Origin: Baffinella frigidus
Taxonomy: Eukaryota; Cryptophyceae; Cryptomonadales; Baffinellaceae
Length of the DNA stretch: 14,339 nt
Assembly: GCA_026770585.1 (NCBI GenBank)
Contig: MU646456.1
Location: 42,007 to 56,345 of the forward strand
Direction: 5' to 3'
This document shows, in pieces, positions 12,528 to 14,339 of the stretch. Below the pieces are notes generated by a model, which searched no databases, was not told the DNA's origin, and worked only from the letters and a program-made list of their open reading frames with translations. The translations under genes were made by a program, and so were the position numbers. The first letter of the stretch is position 1. Each line of letters starts with the position of its first letter.

Positions 12528-12640
12528 AGGGAAACCGACACCTTATCCGCGACAGATCTGTCACGGTTGACTTAATAATCCAAGGGTTTTCCCTTGAAAC
12601 ATGTCAAAAGTGGATGTTTCGATCCCCCTGGCGTGGTACG
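12528..12640. mobile_element. Weak foldback element
   Basis: The outer ends CCACGCCAG and CTGGCGTGG are perfect inverses, and the inner arms (CCAGGGAAACCG and, reverse-complemented, CCAGGGGGATCGAAAC) match loosely. It lies between copies of the RVPTIP repeat. No target duplication seen. Confidence 0.4.
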
Positions 12641-12692
12641 CGCGTGCCCACCATTCCTCGTACCCAAAGGTACTGGTGTTTCCCCAGGTTGG

Positions 12693-12793
12693 CCCTACAG
12701 TCGTGCGTGGTCAGCTCTACAGTCTTGCGTGGTAGCCAGTGAGCTCTACAGTCGTGCGTGGTAGCCAGTAAGCTCTACAGTCGTGCGTGGTAC
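12693..12793. repeat. 29-bp tandem repeat
   Basis: Units AGCTCTACAGTCGTGCGTGG plus TAGCCAGTG at 12713-12741 and 12742-12770, with partial units on both sides. Confidence 0.9.
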
Positions 12794-12897
12794 GCGCGTG
12801 CCCGCCATTCCGCGTGCCCACCATTCCTCGGCCCCGCCCCTGTGCGATCAGAGGAGAAGACACTCCCGGCTCTCCTACCATGGATTGGTGAGGAAGA

Positions 12898-13175
12898 CTT
12901 ATTCACGTGACGAGGCACTCCTAGTTGGCTCATCCCTGGCTACGTGTGTCCACCACGTGGACCGCTCGCCTAGCGGTCCATGATCCATAGGCCCTACGGA
13001 TCAAATCTGTAGGGGCATAGGGGGTTCCTATGGAAAAGCCAAGATCGATTTCCGACATGGGCTTTTGATTTCGTGCCAAGCTCGCTCGGCGTGGAGTGGT
13101 GGGGGAAAGTTATTCACGTGACGAGTCACTCCTAGTTGGCTAATTCCTGGCTACGTGTGTCTACCACGTGGACCT
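12898..13175. repeat. Direct repeats of about 68 bp around an element-like core
   Basis: TTATTCACGTGACGAG-CACT, CCTAGTTGGCT and CCTGGCTACGTGTGT-TACCACGTGGAC occur at about 12899-12962 and 13110-13173. Between them is a hairpin (GGACCGCTCGCCTAGCGGTCC split as GGACCGCT / AGCGGTCC) and sequence related to the 1477-1625 element, including CGCTCGGCGTGG at its right end. Confidence 0.65.
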
Positions 13176-13437
13176 CGCCGCGCCAGGTCATAAGTCGGAT
13201 TTTCATTTTACTACACCATCTACGGGTAAAGTTGATTCTCACCAGGCAAACAAGCCAAAAGTGTTGGGAATTGGAGCCCTTCGTGGGCGCTACAATGTTT
13301 TTTTGTACCACGAAACACATTAAGCGCGAAACGTTGCGTGTGAAATTCCCACTTGAGACATGGCGCGGCCTAGAGGTCCGCTCTCACCCTGTCCTTCACC
13401 GGCAAGCACGGATCCCCAACACCAGCTTCCCCCCGGT

Positions 13438-13629
13438 CCACTCGAGAATGCTCGAGGGTCCTATTTATATGTGGGGTTGTAAATATTTGTACCAGGATAA
13501 GGTTTTCCAACCTCGTGACTCGCCAATATATGGCTAGTTACGTGACCAATCAACGAAAGTTACTGCACAAATGCCCACTTTTAAAAGCACATGGGTTTTA
13601 AATAGGCCCCTCTAGCATTCTCGTGTGGG
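13438..13629. mobile_element. Foldback element, family D copy 2
   Basis: TIRs CCACTCGAGAATGCTCGAGG and, reverse-complemented, CCACACGAGAATGCTAGAGG. Collinear with 6805-6994. It is itself bracketed by imperfect direct repeats (GTACCACGAAAC ... ATGGCGCGGCC at 13306-13371 and 13692-13746). Confidence 0.78.
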
Positions 13630-13749
13630 TCACCAGAGGCGCTGGCGCTCCTGGGAGTTGCGTTTCACCGGGGAGCGCACACTCGTTCAGTACCACGAAA
13701 CGAAACGTCGCGTTCTGAAATCCCCACGTGTGATATGGCGCGGCCAGAT

Positions 13750-13864
13750 TGAGCAAACCATCGATTTTTGAAGCCATTTTCACCTTGCATGAAGCCGGAA
13801 TCCGGCTTCAACGGCTCCAATTCCCCTTGAAATCGGAACATCGAAATTCGACGATTTGCTCAAG
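13750..13864. mobile_element. Foldback element with internal palindrome
   Basis: Ends TTGAGCAAA and TTTGCTCAA, with looser inner pairing (ATCGATTTTTGAAG against TCGAATTTCGATG), and a core palindrome GAAGCCGGAATCCGGCTTC. No clear target duplication. Confidence 0.6.
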
Positions 13865-13877
13865 CCGTGAGGGCTGG

Positions 13878-13936
13878 TGGCAGGAGCGCTGGCGCTGCAG
13901 TCCAAGAAAGCCAAGAAGGCTTCCTCTGTCGTGCAG
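13878..13936 (+). CDS. Candidate Lys/Ala-rich exon end with GT donor
   Basis: Plus strand GTGGCAGGAGCGCTGGCG, then CTGCAG, which may be an acceptor, then SKKAKKASSVVQ and CAG|GTTCCA as donor. The last 23 nt and donor recur at 14075-14097 on the far side of the next foldback element. Composition resembles the pieces at 10193-10492 and 11503-11584, so they may belong to one decayed or split gene. Confidence 0.38.
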
Positions 13937-13945
13937 GTTCCACCA

Positions 13946-14075
13946 GCCCTCAGAAGTGCACCAAATCGCGATATGTAGGCGTGTGGGCAATTCCCCTGGG
14001 TGGTAGATCCTGAGCATTTACCACCCAGGGGAAAACAACTTTTGCGATCGTTCGATTTGGTTCACTTCTGAGGGC
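13946..14075. mobile_element. Nested foldback element
   Basis: Outer arms GCCCTCAGAAGTGCACCAAA and, reverse-complemented, GCCCTCAGAAGTGAACCAAA. Inside is a second hairpin, TTCCCCTGGGTGGTA paired perfectly with TACCACCCAGGGGAA (about 13992-14035). Flanked by a 23-nt imperfect direct repeat (TCCTC-GTCGTGCAGGTTCCA). Confidence 0.8.
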
Positions 14076-14116
14076 GTCCTCCGTCGTGCAGGTTCCAGCT
14101 CCGTTCCAGTAATTGT

Positions 14117-14224
14117 GGGCTCGCCATTATTTCGCCCCCCCCGAATTTTCACAGATGAATTTTGACACCCCCCGGGAAATTCACCTGTGAAGTTTCGGGG
14201 GGGGGGCAAAATAATGGCGCGCCC
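14117..14224. mobile_element. Foldback element with C/G-run arms
   Basis: Arms GGGCTCGCCATTATTTCGCC and, reverse-complemented, GGGCGCGCCATTATTTTGCC, continuing through a C-run and TTCACAG-TGAATTT. A GTTCCAG acceptor-like site lies just left of it. No target duplication found. Confidence 0.75.
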
Positions 14225-14339
14225 GAATCTGAGTGGGACAGAGCTAGAGGTTGCTGACCCGCTCCCCGCTTCTCCTTGTTGCGGTTGCTCGTATATTAAT
14301 TAAAAGATGAGAGAGCCCTGGAGAGAGAGAGTGGGGGGG
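14225..14339. other. Right edge without recognised gene
   Basis: No coding signal or repeat copy recognised, apart from a short GAGAGAG run and a G-run at the edge. Confidence 0.5.

Overview
The window is eukaryotic nuclear DNA. It has no bacterial-style gene packing. Its coding signal lies in short exons with GT/AG borders, separated by microsatellites, hairpin-forming elements and about 1.7 kb of degenerate TTTAGGG-type telomere-like repeat. TTTAGGG is the telomere type of plants and green algae and of some other algae and protists, so an alga or related protist is the best guess. The species cannot be named from this sequence.

Positions 1 to about 9705, minus strand: most of the left two thirds looks like the 5' part of one large split gene for a secreted or membrane-anchored von Willebrand factor A (VWA) protein. 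Reading down the minus strand there is a signal-peptide exon (9705-9064), a 21-codon exon (7935-7873), a possible exon broken by a transposon (6538-6268), a pre-VWA exon (5431-5330), the MIDAS exon with DQSGSM (4535-4446), the next VWA exon (2483-2341), a later VWA exon (649 to about 559) and a weak candidate (271-194). The best-supported exons agree in splice phase, and joined they read through the order of a VWA domain. The layout recalls the alpha2-delta/CACHD1 family (VWA_N, VWA, Cache), but the C-terminal part lies outside the window.

Most of these exons also occur as truncated copies. 5' stubs that keep the splice acceptor lie upstream of the full exon, and 3' stubs that keep the donor lie downstream. 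This is what tandem duplications with one breakpoint inside the exon and one in the intron would leave if an intact exon were always kept. Some stubs sit inside telomere-like repeat, and one carries a 39-nt telomeric insert.

Throughout: at least five foldback (MITE-like) elements share a 4-bp target duplication and T-M-A type ends (3300-3468, 4995-5163, 6320-6519, 11585-11750, 11850-11989). One further element has an 8-bp duplication. Several other inverted-repeat families are present in two or three copies.

Positions 9820-14339: a GC-rich stretch (9900-10900) has coding-like composition on both strands and cannot be resolved. It is followed by scattered Lys/Ala/Pro-rich exon-like pieces on the plus strand, broken up by foldback elements and local duplications. 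I do not recognise a family there. No rRNA, tRNA, CRISPR array or complete transposase or reverse transcriptase gene was seen.
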